A stretch of DNA of 64,000 bases, from contig NC_018940.1 in the NCBI RefSeq assembly GCF_000304475.1, positions 744,001 through 808,000 on the forward strand. Reading direction: 5' to 3'. Numbering within the stretch: position 1 is the stretch's first letter; every line of letters starts with the position of its first letter. This document shows positions 1 to 9,118 of the stretch, piece by piece. Made by a program: the position numbers and the translations under genes. A model generated the notes under the pieces. It was not told where the DNA came from. It saw only the letters and a program-made list of their open reading frames with translations, and made no database searches. Source of the DNA: Kazachstania africana CBS 2517. Lineage: Eukaryota; Ascomycota; Saccharomycetes; Saccharomycetales; Saccharomycetaceae.

Positions 1-83
1 AAATATGTATATACTATTGAACTATATAAAGACGTTTTTGCTTTTTTTTTTACTATTATTATATGCATTTGATGAGTAGAATA

Positions 84-587
84 TTACACAGGGACAACCC
101 ATCCCTTGTGCAAATAGATTTGATTATCGTCGTTACCAATTTTTGAACGATGTCTATTTCTGAATTTTTGAGCTCTTTGCCACTTGTCATCGAATTTCAT
201 GAATTGTGAGGAATCTAAACCGTATTCTTCGTCAAAATTTTGATTTTGACTATTATCATTTAGATTAATATCTTGATAAATTGTACTTTTCTTTATCCTT
301 GATTGATAGCAGATTGTTTGCGGAACCTTTTGAGTTTGCTTAAAGTTCAAGAAAAAACTTGCCATCTCCTTATCTGAGATATCCATTTCCTTATCATGAC
401 ATTTTTGATCATCATCTATGAATAATTTAATTTTATTAGATGATATTGTTGTCTTACGTATCGTTACATATTCATTTTCGGAATCACTTTCTGCAATGAG
501 GATGCTGTCATTAGGATAGAGTCTTGTATCAGAATTTTGAACAGACTTTTTATGGAACGTAAAGAGGTTTGATAGAAACTTTGACAT
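84..587 (-). CDS. Small hypothetical protein, candidate YBR285W homologue
   Basis: A 167-residue ORF with an ATG start and its own AT-rich upstream region. It is rich in Asp, Asn, Ser and Lys. The middle holds a charged helix-like stretch (around residues 60-85) and the C-terminal third is basic (KWQRAQKFRNRHRSK). I see no signal peptide, membrane segment or catalytic motif. I do not recognise it from sequence. The link to S. cerevisiae YBR285W, itself uncharacterised, rests on position and orientation: it lies beyond SSH1 in a block otherwise collinear with YBR285-YBR278. The intervening S. cerevisiae gene YBR284W (AMP-deaminase-like) is absent. Function unknown. Confidence 0.5.
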   Translation of the reverse strand: MSKFLSNLFTFHKKSVQNSDTRLYPNDSILIAESDSENEYVTIRKTTISSNKIKLFIDDDQKCHDKEMDISDKEMASFFLNFKQTQKVPQTICYQSRIKKSTIYQDINLNDNSQNQNFDEEYGLDSSQFMKFDDKWQRAQKFRNRHRSKIGNDDNQIYLHKGWVVPV

Positions 588-1530
588 CGTTTAGAGTAAT
601 GTATGAGACTAAAATTTTATTGGAAGAAGAATGACAATTTTTTATGTGGATGTTTCTTGTTCTAGAAAACTTAACTATTTTTTTCTTATCTATTTTTCTA
701 TATATACATATATATATATATAATCCGTTTGTTTTATTTATCTACTTGTTTGTTTATTTATTGACAGGCTATAGAAGATTGTGGGGAGAAATCTAACTAC
801 TCCCAGCACATCTGTGTATCATTCTTGTTTTTTTTTTGAATAACTTACATTCCTTGTCAATGGGATAGTGTGTCAAGAATAGTGATCGTTTTCCCTTTTG
901 GATTCATGTCCAATTTGTGTCATTTCAGCAGTACCCGTGCAAATATAAAAGATAAGTCAGATATCCTGAAAAGCCATGGTACAGTAAATGAATGTATAAA
1001 AAATCGATTTTACAGTGATATTCGATGCCTTGGGGGGTTAAAGTTCCGTCTCCTCTGTGTTATAATATCTAAGTAAAAGTATATATATCTCCTCATCGAG
1101 GATAATTCCGGCACTCTCCGCGGCGTCAGGAGGTCGTCTCTTCTTTCAAGATCAATCGCACTGCACTATATACTACTCCCCAGAACACTTGTTTGCGGTG
1201 TTCAATCAATCAATCGGGGCAGTGTGTGGTCTACTGTGGGCACAGCACTGCCACTTATCCATCATGTCTGCTTTGGCTTACTTATAGAGAGCCAGTCAAA
1301 GAAGTTTGACGCGCGCGTCGTTTGAAATTATAAAACCCGCAATTAATGGAATGATAAATCATGAAATTTGTACGGTGGGAATAATTCGAGCAAAGCAAAA
1401 GGATGTTGGATGGAAAAAAAATTGACAATTTTTAGTGCAGTCGTGTAAATTAAATAGGTAAAATACAACAAAGGTACCATCTATCTCACTTCACAGATAT
1501 TGTTGCTATCTCTCCTTATAGATATTTGTC
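588..1530. other. Intergenic region upstream of SSH1 with a GC-rich block
   Basis: There is no convincing gene in these 940 bases. They contain a TA-rich microsatellite around 703-722, a block of roughly 50% GC from about 1085 to 1265 with two short perfect hairpins, and a 12-base palindrome at 1308-1319. In S. cerevisiae the gene YBR284W occupies this interval. No trace of it is recognisable here. A 68-codon ORF at 870-1076 has no ATG start and no resemblance I can see to a known protein. Confidence 0.6.
1308..1319. promoter_or_regulatory. 12-bp palindrome GACGCGCGCGTC
   Basis: A perfect palindrome about 210 bases upstream of the SSH1 start. It contains CGCGCG, the core bound by the RSC subunits Rsc3/Rsc30, and MCB-like ACGCG on both strands. 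A role in nucleosome depletion or Mbp1 binding is inferred from the motif only. Confidence 0.4.
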
Positions 1531-3107
1531 ATGGCAGGCTGTATGTACAACCACTTTGGCGAGCTTCTATCTCGCAATTGAATTCTAAATTTCATTCTTT
1601 TTTTACTAACATTCATATGGCTAAATTTTCATATTTTATAACAGTTCGTCTAATTGATGTGGTAAAACCATTCTTACCAATATTACCAGAAGTTGAATTA
1701 CCTTATGAAAAGATCGAATTTGATGATAGAGTTGTCTATACCATCTTTTCTGGTTTAATTTATCTTTTTGCTCAATTCCCATTAGCAGGCATTCCAAAAG
1801 ATTTAGAATCAAATGTTAAGGATCCAATCTATTTCTTACGTGGTGTCTTTGCCGCTGAACCAAAAACTATTTTAGAATTTGGTATCTTCCCTGTTATTGC
1901 AAGCCCTTTATTACTACAATTGATGGCAGGTTTAAGAATTATTAAAGTTAATTTCAAAATTCAGCAGGATAGAGAATTATTTCAATCATTAACTAAACTT
2001 TTCGCAATTTTCCAATATATCATCCTCTCTAATGTCTTCATTTTCTCTGGTTACTACGGTGACAGTTTAACTATTGCCCAAATCTTCTTACTGAACATTC
2101 AATTGGTCGGTGCTGGTATTTTCGTCACTTTAATGTGTGAAGTTGTCGATAAAGGTTTTGGTTTCACTTCAGGTGCAATGGTTATTAACACTGCAGTAAT
2201 TGCCACCAACCTAGTTGCTGACACTTTTGGTATTTCTCAAATCACCATCGATACTGAAGGCCATCAAGAACCACAAGGTTCTTTGATCAACTTGCTACAA
2301 GGTGTCAGAGCTAAACACAAGACTTTCGTTGGCGCCATCGTTAATGCCTTTAACAGAGATTACTTACCAAATTTGACTACTACTTGTGTTGTTGTTGCAA
2401 TCGCCATGGCTATCGGTTACATTCAAAATATCCGTATTGAAGTCCCAGTCAGATCAACTAGAGCTCGTGGTATGAACAATGTTTATCCAATTCGTTTATT
2501 ACACGTCGGTTCCCTATCAGTTTTATTCTCATATGTTTGTTTATTCTACATTCATATCCTTGGTTTCATTTTAATTCAATTGATTGGAAAGAACAATGCC
2601 GATTCTTTAATCTGTAAAGTTTTGGGTCATTACGAAATTGTTAACAACATTTTATACGTACCAACTTTCCCATTATCTTCTTTGGCTCCACCAAAGTCAT
2701 TATTTGGTGGTATTCTAGAACAACCAATCTCTTTCATCGCTTATCCTCTATTCATTGTCATCACTGGTATCTGGTTCGCTTGTAACTGGCAAGCTATCTC
2801 CGGCCAATCTGCTCGTGATATTGCAAAGGATTTTAAAGATCAAGGCATCACTTTAACTGGTCGTAGAGAACAAAATATTTCTAAAGAATTAAACAAAATT
2901 GTTCCAGTTGCTTCTACTACTGGTGCTGCTATCTTAGCTGCTATCACCGTTTTGGGTGAGTTATTAGGATTAAAGGGTAAAGCCGCCGGTATGGTCATTG
3001 GTATCGCTGGTGGTTATTCTATTCTAGAAATTGTTACTTTAGACTATCAACAAAACGGCAGTGGCAGTAATTTAGGTCAAGTATTAAGTGGTCAATTTGC
3101 CTTATGA
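1531..3107 (+). CDS. SSH1: Ssh1, alternative Sec61-type translocon channel subunit (spliced)
   Basis: Join 1531..1540 and 1645..3107. Ssh1 is the multi-spanning pore subunit of the second ER translocon (Ssh1-Sbh2-Sss1), used for co-translational translocation. The main exon matches the Ssh1 family throughout (RLIDVVKPFLPILPEVELP, then about ten hydrophobic segments). The reading frame continues upstream of RLID without a good start and without similarity. Splicing the 104-base intron gives MAGFRLIDVVKP, which aligns directly with the S. cerevisiae start MSGFRLIDIVKP. The product is 490 residues, the same length as in S. cerevisiae. The S. cerevisiae gene has no intron to my knowledge. An unspliced 535-residue reading is possible but starts at a TTG. 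MRPL27 follows on the opposite strand, as in S. cerevisiae. Confidence 0.95.
1541..1644 (+). other. Spliceosomal intron of SSH1
   Basis: The 5' splice site GTATGT is at 1541-1546, the perfect yeast branch site TACTAAC at 1604-1610 follows a T-run, and the 3' splice site ACAG ends at 1644, 34 bases past the branch site. Exon 1 is only 10 nucleotides (ATG GCA GGC T). A tiny first exon with a phase-1 intron is typical of yeast. Confidence 0.93.
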
Positions 3108-3287
3108 AGACGTAGTTTTTTTATTATGTGCATATCTTTTTTCTACTATTTTTATTTCCTTCTCATTAGGAGAACGTAACTTTACTTACATCATTTATGT
3201 ATCTTTATAAGAATTAATAAACGTTATTATCTGATATTTTTTTGTTTAAAAATATTTACAAGCAATCATGTATACGTTTCAATGATA

Positions 3288-3701
3288 TTACCCCCTTTCC
3301 TCTATACATTTCACATCATTACCTTCACTTGGTGCTTCTCCAAATTTAACATATTCTCTCAATTTTGATATATACAATTTGGGATCCATCGGTCCTTTAT
3401 CAAAACCCTTATAGTTATGTTTCAATTCAGGCAAATTTTGACTTACTAATGGTTTAAGATCTTTATTGAAAACAGATGGTGTCACAAACGTTCGAACTTT
3501 GTTCCAATCAATCACATATTCACCATACTTCGTGTGTCTACCAATACCAGACGACCTTGTCCCCTTGTACATCGTCTTATTGCCCTGCTTCGTCGTTAGT
3601 GGCACTCTCTTGTTCCCACTTTTAGATAACCCATAGAATAATGTGCCATCTCTATAACGCTTCCAGGGTCTGGTCAATTGAGCGATTGATGTTGGTTTCA
3701 T
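3288..3701 (-). CDS. MRPL27: Mitochondrial large-subunit ribosomal protein Mrpl27 (mL41)
   Basis: A 137-residue basic protein of the mitochondrial 54S ribosomal subunit (S. cerevisiae 146). The conserved core is visible: [11 protein letters not shown], then [20 protein letters not shown] and [16 protein letters not shown], followed by the KVRTFVTP segment. The N-terminus ([17 protein letters not shown]) has the basic, acid-free character of a short import signal. It is convergent with SSH1 and divergent from DUG2, the same order as YBR283-282-281. Confidence 0.95.
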   Translation of the reverse strand: MKPTSIAQLTRPWKRYRDGTLFYGLSKSGNKRVPLTTKQGNKTMYKGTRSSGIGRHTKYGEYVIDWNKVRTFVTPSVFNKDLKPLVSQNLPELKHNYKGFDKGPMDPKLYISKLREYVKFGEAPSEGNDVKCIEERG

Positions 3702-4251
3702 CTCTTTTCCTATAAATTAAAAACGTATGAAGATATGCCTCCCACCAGTGATACCCCTTTCGATTGTTACCTAATTGTATCAGAAGTCTTGTATTAGTTA
3801 CAAATTGATATCTTCAAGAGTTGGAGAGTATACTCTTACGTATTACCATCTTATCTTTTAAAGGTTGGAGATTTCAAGATTTTAGTTTTCGTTACACTGA
3901 CGAGAAAAGATCTTAGCTGGGACAACTCTCATTTCAACGCATAAGCAACGGTAAAAAACCAGCGTAATACAGTTATATTCGTCTACAGATCATGGTTATT
4001 TATGAACAATCTCCAATGCTAATGATCACTATTTAATGTAGATTTATACATGCTATGGCTGCAATTTGTGCAAGCACGTGATCTCCACACTTTTTTTTCC
4101 AGCTTTTGCAAGGTAAAGCAAGCATCTGTTATAAGGTCAGATATATACTTCAAGTACTAAGTATTCTAGTAGTCACAGTTCTAGCACAAGATATCTAGGT
4201 TACTGGGTCACGGTCTTACAAACTTTTGGTTGAGAACCTCATATACTAAGC
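3702..4251. other. Divergent promoter region MRPL27/DUG2
   Basis: 550 bases shared by two divergent genes. It contains a CACGTG E-box (4075-4080) and poly-T runs. No RNA gene or further ORF was recognised. Confidence 0.6.
4075..4080. promoter_or_regulatory. CACGTG E-box (Cbf1-type) upstream of DUG2
   Basis: The context GCACGTGATC matches the Cbf1 core CACGTGA, 172 bases upstream of the DUG2 ATG. Cbf1 with Met4/Met28 controls sulphur metabolism, and Dug2 recovers cysteine from glutathione, so regulation by sulphur status is a reasonable inference. The site could also serve MRPL27. Confidence 0.5.
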
Positions 4252-6816
4252 ATGTCCGGTAAACCAGATTTAATTCATAGATGGAATCATACATATTCCA
4301 TACTGTCAATTTGCTCATTTCCGAAAAAGAAGTTGCTCTTTGCTGGTACACAGGACTCTAAGATATTGGTATTTGACTTGCCTGGCTACTCTTTGATTGA
4401 TACTATTACGATAGGCGAACCGAACGAAGCTATCAATACAAGATCAAGTGTACTATGTCTGGATAAATCAATTGATGAAAAATATCTCTTCTCTGCAGGA
4501 ACCGATTCATTAATAAGAATATGGTCCATCAATTATGATGTTGGACACTTGAGAATAAATGAAATAGCCACTGTTTATTCTGTAACAGATATCGGTGATA
4601 TATTCTCGATATCGTACTTAGATTCAATACAAACGCTTGTGTTTGGTTGCCTAAATGCAAGTTTATTATATTTGGATAATATATTACAGAAACTAGAAAC
4701 ATACAGTAACAATTTTGAATGTCATATGAACAGGCTGCCACATCGCCGCTATGATAAGTTTTTTGATTCCTTTGGCCCCACTGGTTGTGCCACTCCATCA
4801 TCACAAGAATCATTGGACACATTAGCAAATAAAAAAGAAAACATAATGATATTGGAAATTCCTTCAGAAAATATTGTGAAGTATGCCCACAATGGATTTA
4901 TCTATTCGATCTGTAAAATTCCAAACACCTTCAAAGGTATTTTCAACGAAGATTGCTCTGAACGAATAATTTCTGGAGGAGGAGATGGGGTCAGTAAAAT
5001 ATGGTCGTTTACTAAAAATAATGAAACTGGATCAGTGAGTATTTCATCTGATTTTGAAGAATTAGACAATGAGGAAAGTGTACTATCTCAAAGCGTAGAG
5101 TTCCCATTTCTTTATTGTGGTCTGAGCGATGGTGCCGTCAACATATGGGATCTAAGCACACAACAATTAGTAACAACACTTCATACTCCTGATAAACATG
5201 ATATCATAGCTCTATCTGTGTACAAAGATCATATCTTTGCGATTAATGCATCGGGTGTGACTCTATTTCATCAAGATTTGGTCAATCACTGGAATCCAAA
5301 TCAAGGAAAAATGCTGAGTTGCGAAGTACTAGAAAGGATATCAGAAAGTGGTGATAGAATCTTTAGCTTATTAACAGGTGGTAACGATGGTTCTTTGACT
5401 TTATGGGACATTCAGAATAGTTTGAAAACGGAATCCCTTCAGAAAAGGCAATCAGTTTCTTGGACGACATATAAGAAGGCACCAACACTAGATTTTGAAG
5501 ATATGATGAGTTCAATGAAAAAACTGATAAGTTTCGTAACTGTTTCACAAAGTTCTGAGACATCGCATAAATTAGCATTGAGACGTTGCGCTACTTTTCT
5601 GCAGCAGCTTTTCCTAAAACTAGGTGCTTCAGCCTCACAACTACTGCCCGTAGCAGGTGGGCATAATCCTGTTATCTTTGCTGTTTTCAAAGGTACCGGT
5701 AGTGCTTCGCATAAGAAAAGTATTCTCTGGTATGGCCATTATGATGTTATATCCGCTGGTGAAAGGGACAGGTGGAACACTGATCCATTTGTCCTAACGA
5801 ACGAAAACGGTTACATGAAGGGACGTGGGGTAACTGACAATAAGGGACCCTTGATCTCTGCTATATATAGTGTAGCAATGCTGCAACAGGAAGGGAATTT
5901 GTATAATGATGTGACCTTTTTGATCGAAGGTGATGAAGAAATAGGGTCCCCTGGCCTTAGTAATGTCTGTGAACAATTTAAAAGTTTGATAGGGGATAAT
6001 ATGGACTGGATTTTATTGAGCAATTCGACTTGGGTAGATAGAGAGCATCCATGTCTAAATTATGGCCTAAGAGGTGTCATCAACGCTGAAATAAATGTTT
6101 TCTCTGACGAAAAAGATCTTCATTCAGGTGTGAATGGCGGTATTTCCAGAGAACCAACTTTTGAACTTGTCAACATAATCTCAAAATTGCAAGATGAAAA
6201 AGGACAAATAAAAATTCCAAATTTTTACTCTGAACTTAAAGAACTAAGTGAAGAGGAGCTGAATCGCTTCAAGATTGTTACTGAAGTCGCCAACATCGAA
6301 AAACATAGGACGGTAGAAGAATTGACTGCTAATTGGGCAAGACCATCTCTTTCGATAACTACGTTAAGAAATAGTGGGCCAGGGAATATAACAGTTATCC
6401 CAAGAAGCTCATCGATGGGTATTTCCATAAGGTTAGTGCCCGGGCAAAGTGTGGAACGAGTTAAGAAAGACCTTTTTGACTATGTGAATGATTGCTTTGC
6501 AAAACTGTCTTCTAAAAATCATTTATCTATAAAAATTCTAAATGATGCTGAGCCTTGGCTTGGGGACCCAACGAATCACGCATACCAAGTGGTACGAGAA
6601 GAATTAGTTGCCGCTTGGGAGACTGAACCTCTATTTGTTAGAGAAGGTGGGTCCATCCCATGTATTAGAGCACTGGAAAGAATTTTTAATGCAAAAGCTA
6701 TTCAGATCCCCTGCGGGCAATCAACTGATAATGCACACTTGGATAACGAAAACTTGAGCATAAAAAACTGGACAAAATTAGCCCAGATTCTTTCAAATGT
6801 TTTTAATAGGTTGTAA
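4252..6816 (+). CDS. DUG2: Dug2, WD40/M20-peptidase subunit of the glutathione-degrading complex
   Basis: 854 residues (S. cerevisiae 878). Dug2 pairs with Dug3 to remove the gamma-glutamyl group of glutathione in the cytosol; Dug1 then cleaves Cys-Gly. The N-terminal half (about 1-400) is a WD40 propeller with repeated SAGTDSLIRIWSI- and GGNDGSLTLWDI-type units. The C-terminal half (about 415-854) is an M20 metallopeptidase fold with the expected metal and catalytic residues: H496 and D498 (GHYD), D529 (TDNKGP), E562-E563 (GDEEIGSPG) and H829 (STDNAHLD). The start is the ATG at 4252. The location between MRPL27 and SAF1 matches YBR281C. Confidence 0.95.
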   Translation: MSGKPDLIHRWNHTYSILSICSFPKKKLLFAGTQDSKILVFDLPGYSLIDTITIGEPNEAINTRSSVLCLDKSIDEKYLFSAGTDSLIRIWSINYDVGHLRINEIATVYSVTDIGDIFSISYLDSIQTLVFGCLNASLLYLDNILQKLETYSNNFECHMNRLPHRRYDKFFDSFGPTGCATPSSQESLDTLANKKENIMILEIPSENIVKYAHNGFIYSICKIPNTFKGIFNEDCSERIISGGGDGVSKIWSFTKNNETGSVSISSDFEELDNEESVLSQSVEFPFLYCGLSDGAVNIWDLSTQQLVTTLHTPDKHDIIALSVYKDHIFAINASGVTLFHQDLVNHWNPNQGKMLSCEVLERISESGDRIFSLLTGGNDGSLTLWDIQNSLKTESLQKRQSVSWTTYKKAPTLDFEDMMSSMKKLISFVTVSQSSETSHKLALRRCATFLQQLFLKLGASASQLLPVAGGHNPVIFAVFKGTGSASHKKSILWYGHYDVISAGERDRWNTDPFVLTNENGYMKGRGVTDNKGPLISAIYSVAMLQQEGNLYNDVTFLIEGDEEIGSPGLSNVCEQFKSLIGDNMDWILLSNSTWVDREHPCLNYGLRGVINAEINVFSDEKDLHSGVNGGISREPTFELVNIISKLQDEKGQIKIPNFYSELKELSEEELNRFKIVTEVANIEKHRTVEELTANWARPSLSITTLRNSGPGNITVIPRSSSMGISIRLVPGQSVERVKKDLFDYVNDCFAKLSSKNHLSIKILNDAEPWLGDPTNHAYQVVREELVAAWETEPLFVREGGSIPCIRALERIFNAKAIQIPCGQSTDNAHLDNENLSIKNWTKLAQILSNVFNRL

Positions 6817-7135
6817 GCTAGGTCTGTTCGTCCCATCGAATTCCAAAAATTAGGTTATTTGGCATATATATATATATATAATTTTAAAGCATAGTTCCAA
6901 GCATTTATATTTGATCGTGTTCTCTACATCTCAGTGACGGTTTTCCAACTTAAATGGTTTTTCATTACGGACATATCTAGTTATACGCTCGGTATTCCAA
7001 AAAAACAGGGTTTTCCCCATATATATAGCATGATAAGGAAGAGATTGTTTCTGTCAAACCATCAATATTCAAGAAAACTAGTATCATAAAAATTATTACC
7101 AGCTGATAATCTTTTTAATTTTCATAGTTTGTATA
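6817..7135. other. DUG2-SAF1 spacer
   Basis: 319 bases containing a TA microsatellite near 6864-6881 and the SAF1 promoter. Nothing else was recognised. Confidence 0.6.
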
Positions 7136-8914
7136 ATGTCAAAAAGAGACAATTTCTCGAGTGAATTACCGCCCGACGTTGTGGAGGCTACTCTTCCATT
7201 TTTATCTCCTGAAGATATCAAAAATCTTTCACTAACCAATAAATATTACAAAAAGTTACTAGACTATGATTCTTCAAGGACTCTGTGGCATGATCTGTAT
7301 CATAAGGACTTTGGTACCATATATACAAATACTGAGCCCTTTCAATCTGAGAACCATCAAAAATTCAAGACATGTTCTGAAACTATAATGGTTGAGCGCT
7401 ATCCCTATATGGATTGGCAACAAATTTATCAAGCTCGAACAGACAAGGCCAACTTTTATACTTGGGGCTGTCTAAGGCATTCAAGACTTGGTTACACGGC
7501 AGCCTCGAATACAAATTTAACAGATGGTGCCCTAAATGGTGGCGCAAGATTAAGTTCCGGGGTGAATTGTCCAACACGAGTTCCTTGGTTCCCATCTAAT
7601 GCTCCAGCTGATGATAGACCCATAGTTCAAATCTCCAGTGGGGGATTCTCCTTTCAAATTTTAACGAAATCTGGAAAGATTTTTACCACCGGTTCAACAT
7701 ACACTGGAGGACACAAAGGGCCTGGTCCACGTGGAGCAGCTAATGATTACAATCCATTTAGAGATGCAATCCGTGCTCTAGAAAGAGGGTACCCTAGAAT
7801 AAGTGGACGTGGCCCTGTTACAGAATTTCATCCTATCAGTACGACAGGTACATTTCCACGTACAATGCCTCTTCATCACGGGCCTACCCCTGTACCTGCT
7901 CCTACGGGGCGCCTAAGTTCTCCTCACTCTAATATTTACAAAGATCTGGAACAGTTAGGAGAGAGCGCAAATGAGTATGTTCCTGGAAATAAGCATATAA
8001 GAAGGATGCTGACAAGAAATTCTTTTCCAATATATTGTGATCCTAACGATTTACATATTGAGAAAAGTAAATTTGGTAAGTTGAAATTTGTTGCTATTTC
8101 GTCTGGAAGAAGTCACTTTCTGGCATTAGATGACAAGAATGATATTTACTCGTGGGATAACTCAGAATCAGAGCACGGTGTCAAAATTATATTTGATAAT
8201 TTACCATCCAAGATATCAAATCCCATTTTGAAAATTGCCTGTGGTTGGGACTTTGATTCTGTTTATATCTTCGGGATAGGTTTGGTCTTATGGGAAGATC
8301 GTGAAGCCCTACAAAAAGGTATGGAAGCATCGCATGCTTATCATGAGATTATACCGAACACAGGAGAAGTAAGTGGAGATGATAAACTCGTTGATTTTAC
8401 GTGTACCCAGGGCAAAACAGTTTATTATATAACAAATGCTGCTGATACCTTATACCAATATTCAAGTGGAACTATCAGGAAAATTAAACTGCCAATAGAT
8501 GGGAAAATATCAAAGGTAACCTCTTGTTTTACCTCTTTAGTCGTATTTGTTGAAAATGACTGTTATTCGATACAGTTAAAGGAGGGAAATTTAGATATAG
8601 ATTCAATAATGAAGCTGGTTTTGGAAGATCCTGATGATTTTATTATATCGCTGAGTGGCGGTGATTATCATACACTGGCACTTACAAAAAAAGGTCAATT
8701 ATACGTTTGGGGCGTTGAAAGTCAGTATTCTGGCTGTTTTGGAATTGGTCGACCAGAGCACATTGTTAACGAGCTGCATGTCGGAAGTTGGAATGGTTCA
8801 AGAAATGTGAAAGTTTCTAAACCGTTAAAAATTACCTTAGACCAAGATTATAGCTGTGTTGCCATTGCAGCAGGTGGTTGGCAATGCGGTGCCTTGATTA
8901 TTAAAAACGATTAA
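7136..8914 (+). CDS. SAF1: Saf1, F-box protein with RCC1-like repeats
   Basis: 592 residues (S. cerevisiae 637). Saf1 is the substrate adaptor of an SCF ubiquitin ligase that targets unprocessed vacuolar zymogens such as Aah1 and propeptide-bearing proteases. An F-box lies at about residues 9-50 (LPPDVVEATLPFLSPEDI, then LSLTNKYYKKLL). The remainder shows RCC1-type blades: FYTWGCLRHSRLG, QISSGGFSFQILTKSG, AISSGRSHFLALDD, LSGGDYHTLALTKKGQLYVW and the final IAAGGWQCGALI. The gene lies between DUG2 and PAF1 as in YBR280C. Confidence 0.9.
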   Translation: MSKRDNFSSELPPDVVEATLPFLSPEDIKNLSLTNKYYKKLLDYDSSRTLWHDLYHKDFGTIYTNTEPFQSENHQKFKTCSETIMVERYPYMDWQQIYQARTDKANFYTWGCLRHSRLGYTAASNTNLTDGALNGGARLSSGVNCPTRVPWFPSNAPADDRPIVQISSGGFSFQILTKSGKIFTTGSTYTGGHKGPGPRGAANDYNPFRDAIRALERGYPRISGRGPVTEFHPISTTGTFPRTMPLHHGPTPVPAPTGRLSSPHSNIYKDLEQLGESANEYVPGNKHIRRMLTRNSFPIYCDPNDLHIEKSKFGKLKFVAISSGRSHFLALDDKNDIYSWDNSESEHGVKIIFDNLPSKISNPILKIACGWDFDSVYIFGIGLVLWEDREALQKGMEASHAYHEIIPNTGEVSGDDKLVDFTCTQGKTVYYITNAADTLYQYSSGTIRKIKLPIDGKISKVTSCFTSLVVFVENDCYSIQLKEGNLDIDSIMKLVLEDPDDFIISLSGGDYHTLALTKKGQLYVWGVESQYSGCFGIGRPEHIVNELHVGSWNGSRNVKVSKPLKITLDQDYSCVAIAAGGWQCGALIIKND

Positions 8915-9028
8915 ATATTCTTGATACAGTAATGCTTCCGCAGAGAGGGGAGCTTATGACGTTTTATATTCATTTATATAGGAATTCACATACTTATTAT
9001 ACTATCCATTTTACTAGAAGTTACAATA

Positions 9029-9118
9029 TATCTTCGTATCATAAAGTTACTACTTCTTTCTTTTCTGATACAGTATCTTCGTATCATAAAGTTACTACTT
9101 CTTCCTTTTCTGATACAG
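9029..9118. repeat. 45-bp tandem duplication spanning the PAF1 stop codon
   Basis: Two adjacent copies, 9029-9073 and 9074-9118, differ at a single visible base (t/c in cttctttctt versus cttcttcctt). A further partial match of 8 bases follows. The unit length is a multiple of three. The distal copy holds the last PAF1 codons and stop, and the proximal copy lies in the 3' untranslated region. Confidence 0.9.

Noticed and set aside
870..1076. 68-codon ORF upstream of SSH1
   Set aside because: No ATG start, no recognisable similarity, AT-rich intergenic composition.
1500..1644. N-terminal extension of SSH1 (38 extra codons in frame)
   Set aside because: It begins with TTG, has no similarity to Ssh1, and includes perfect intron signals. 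The spliced form gives the family start.
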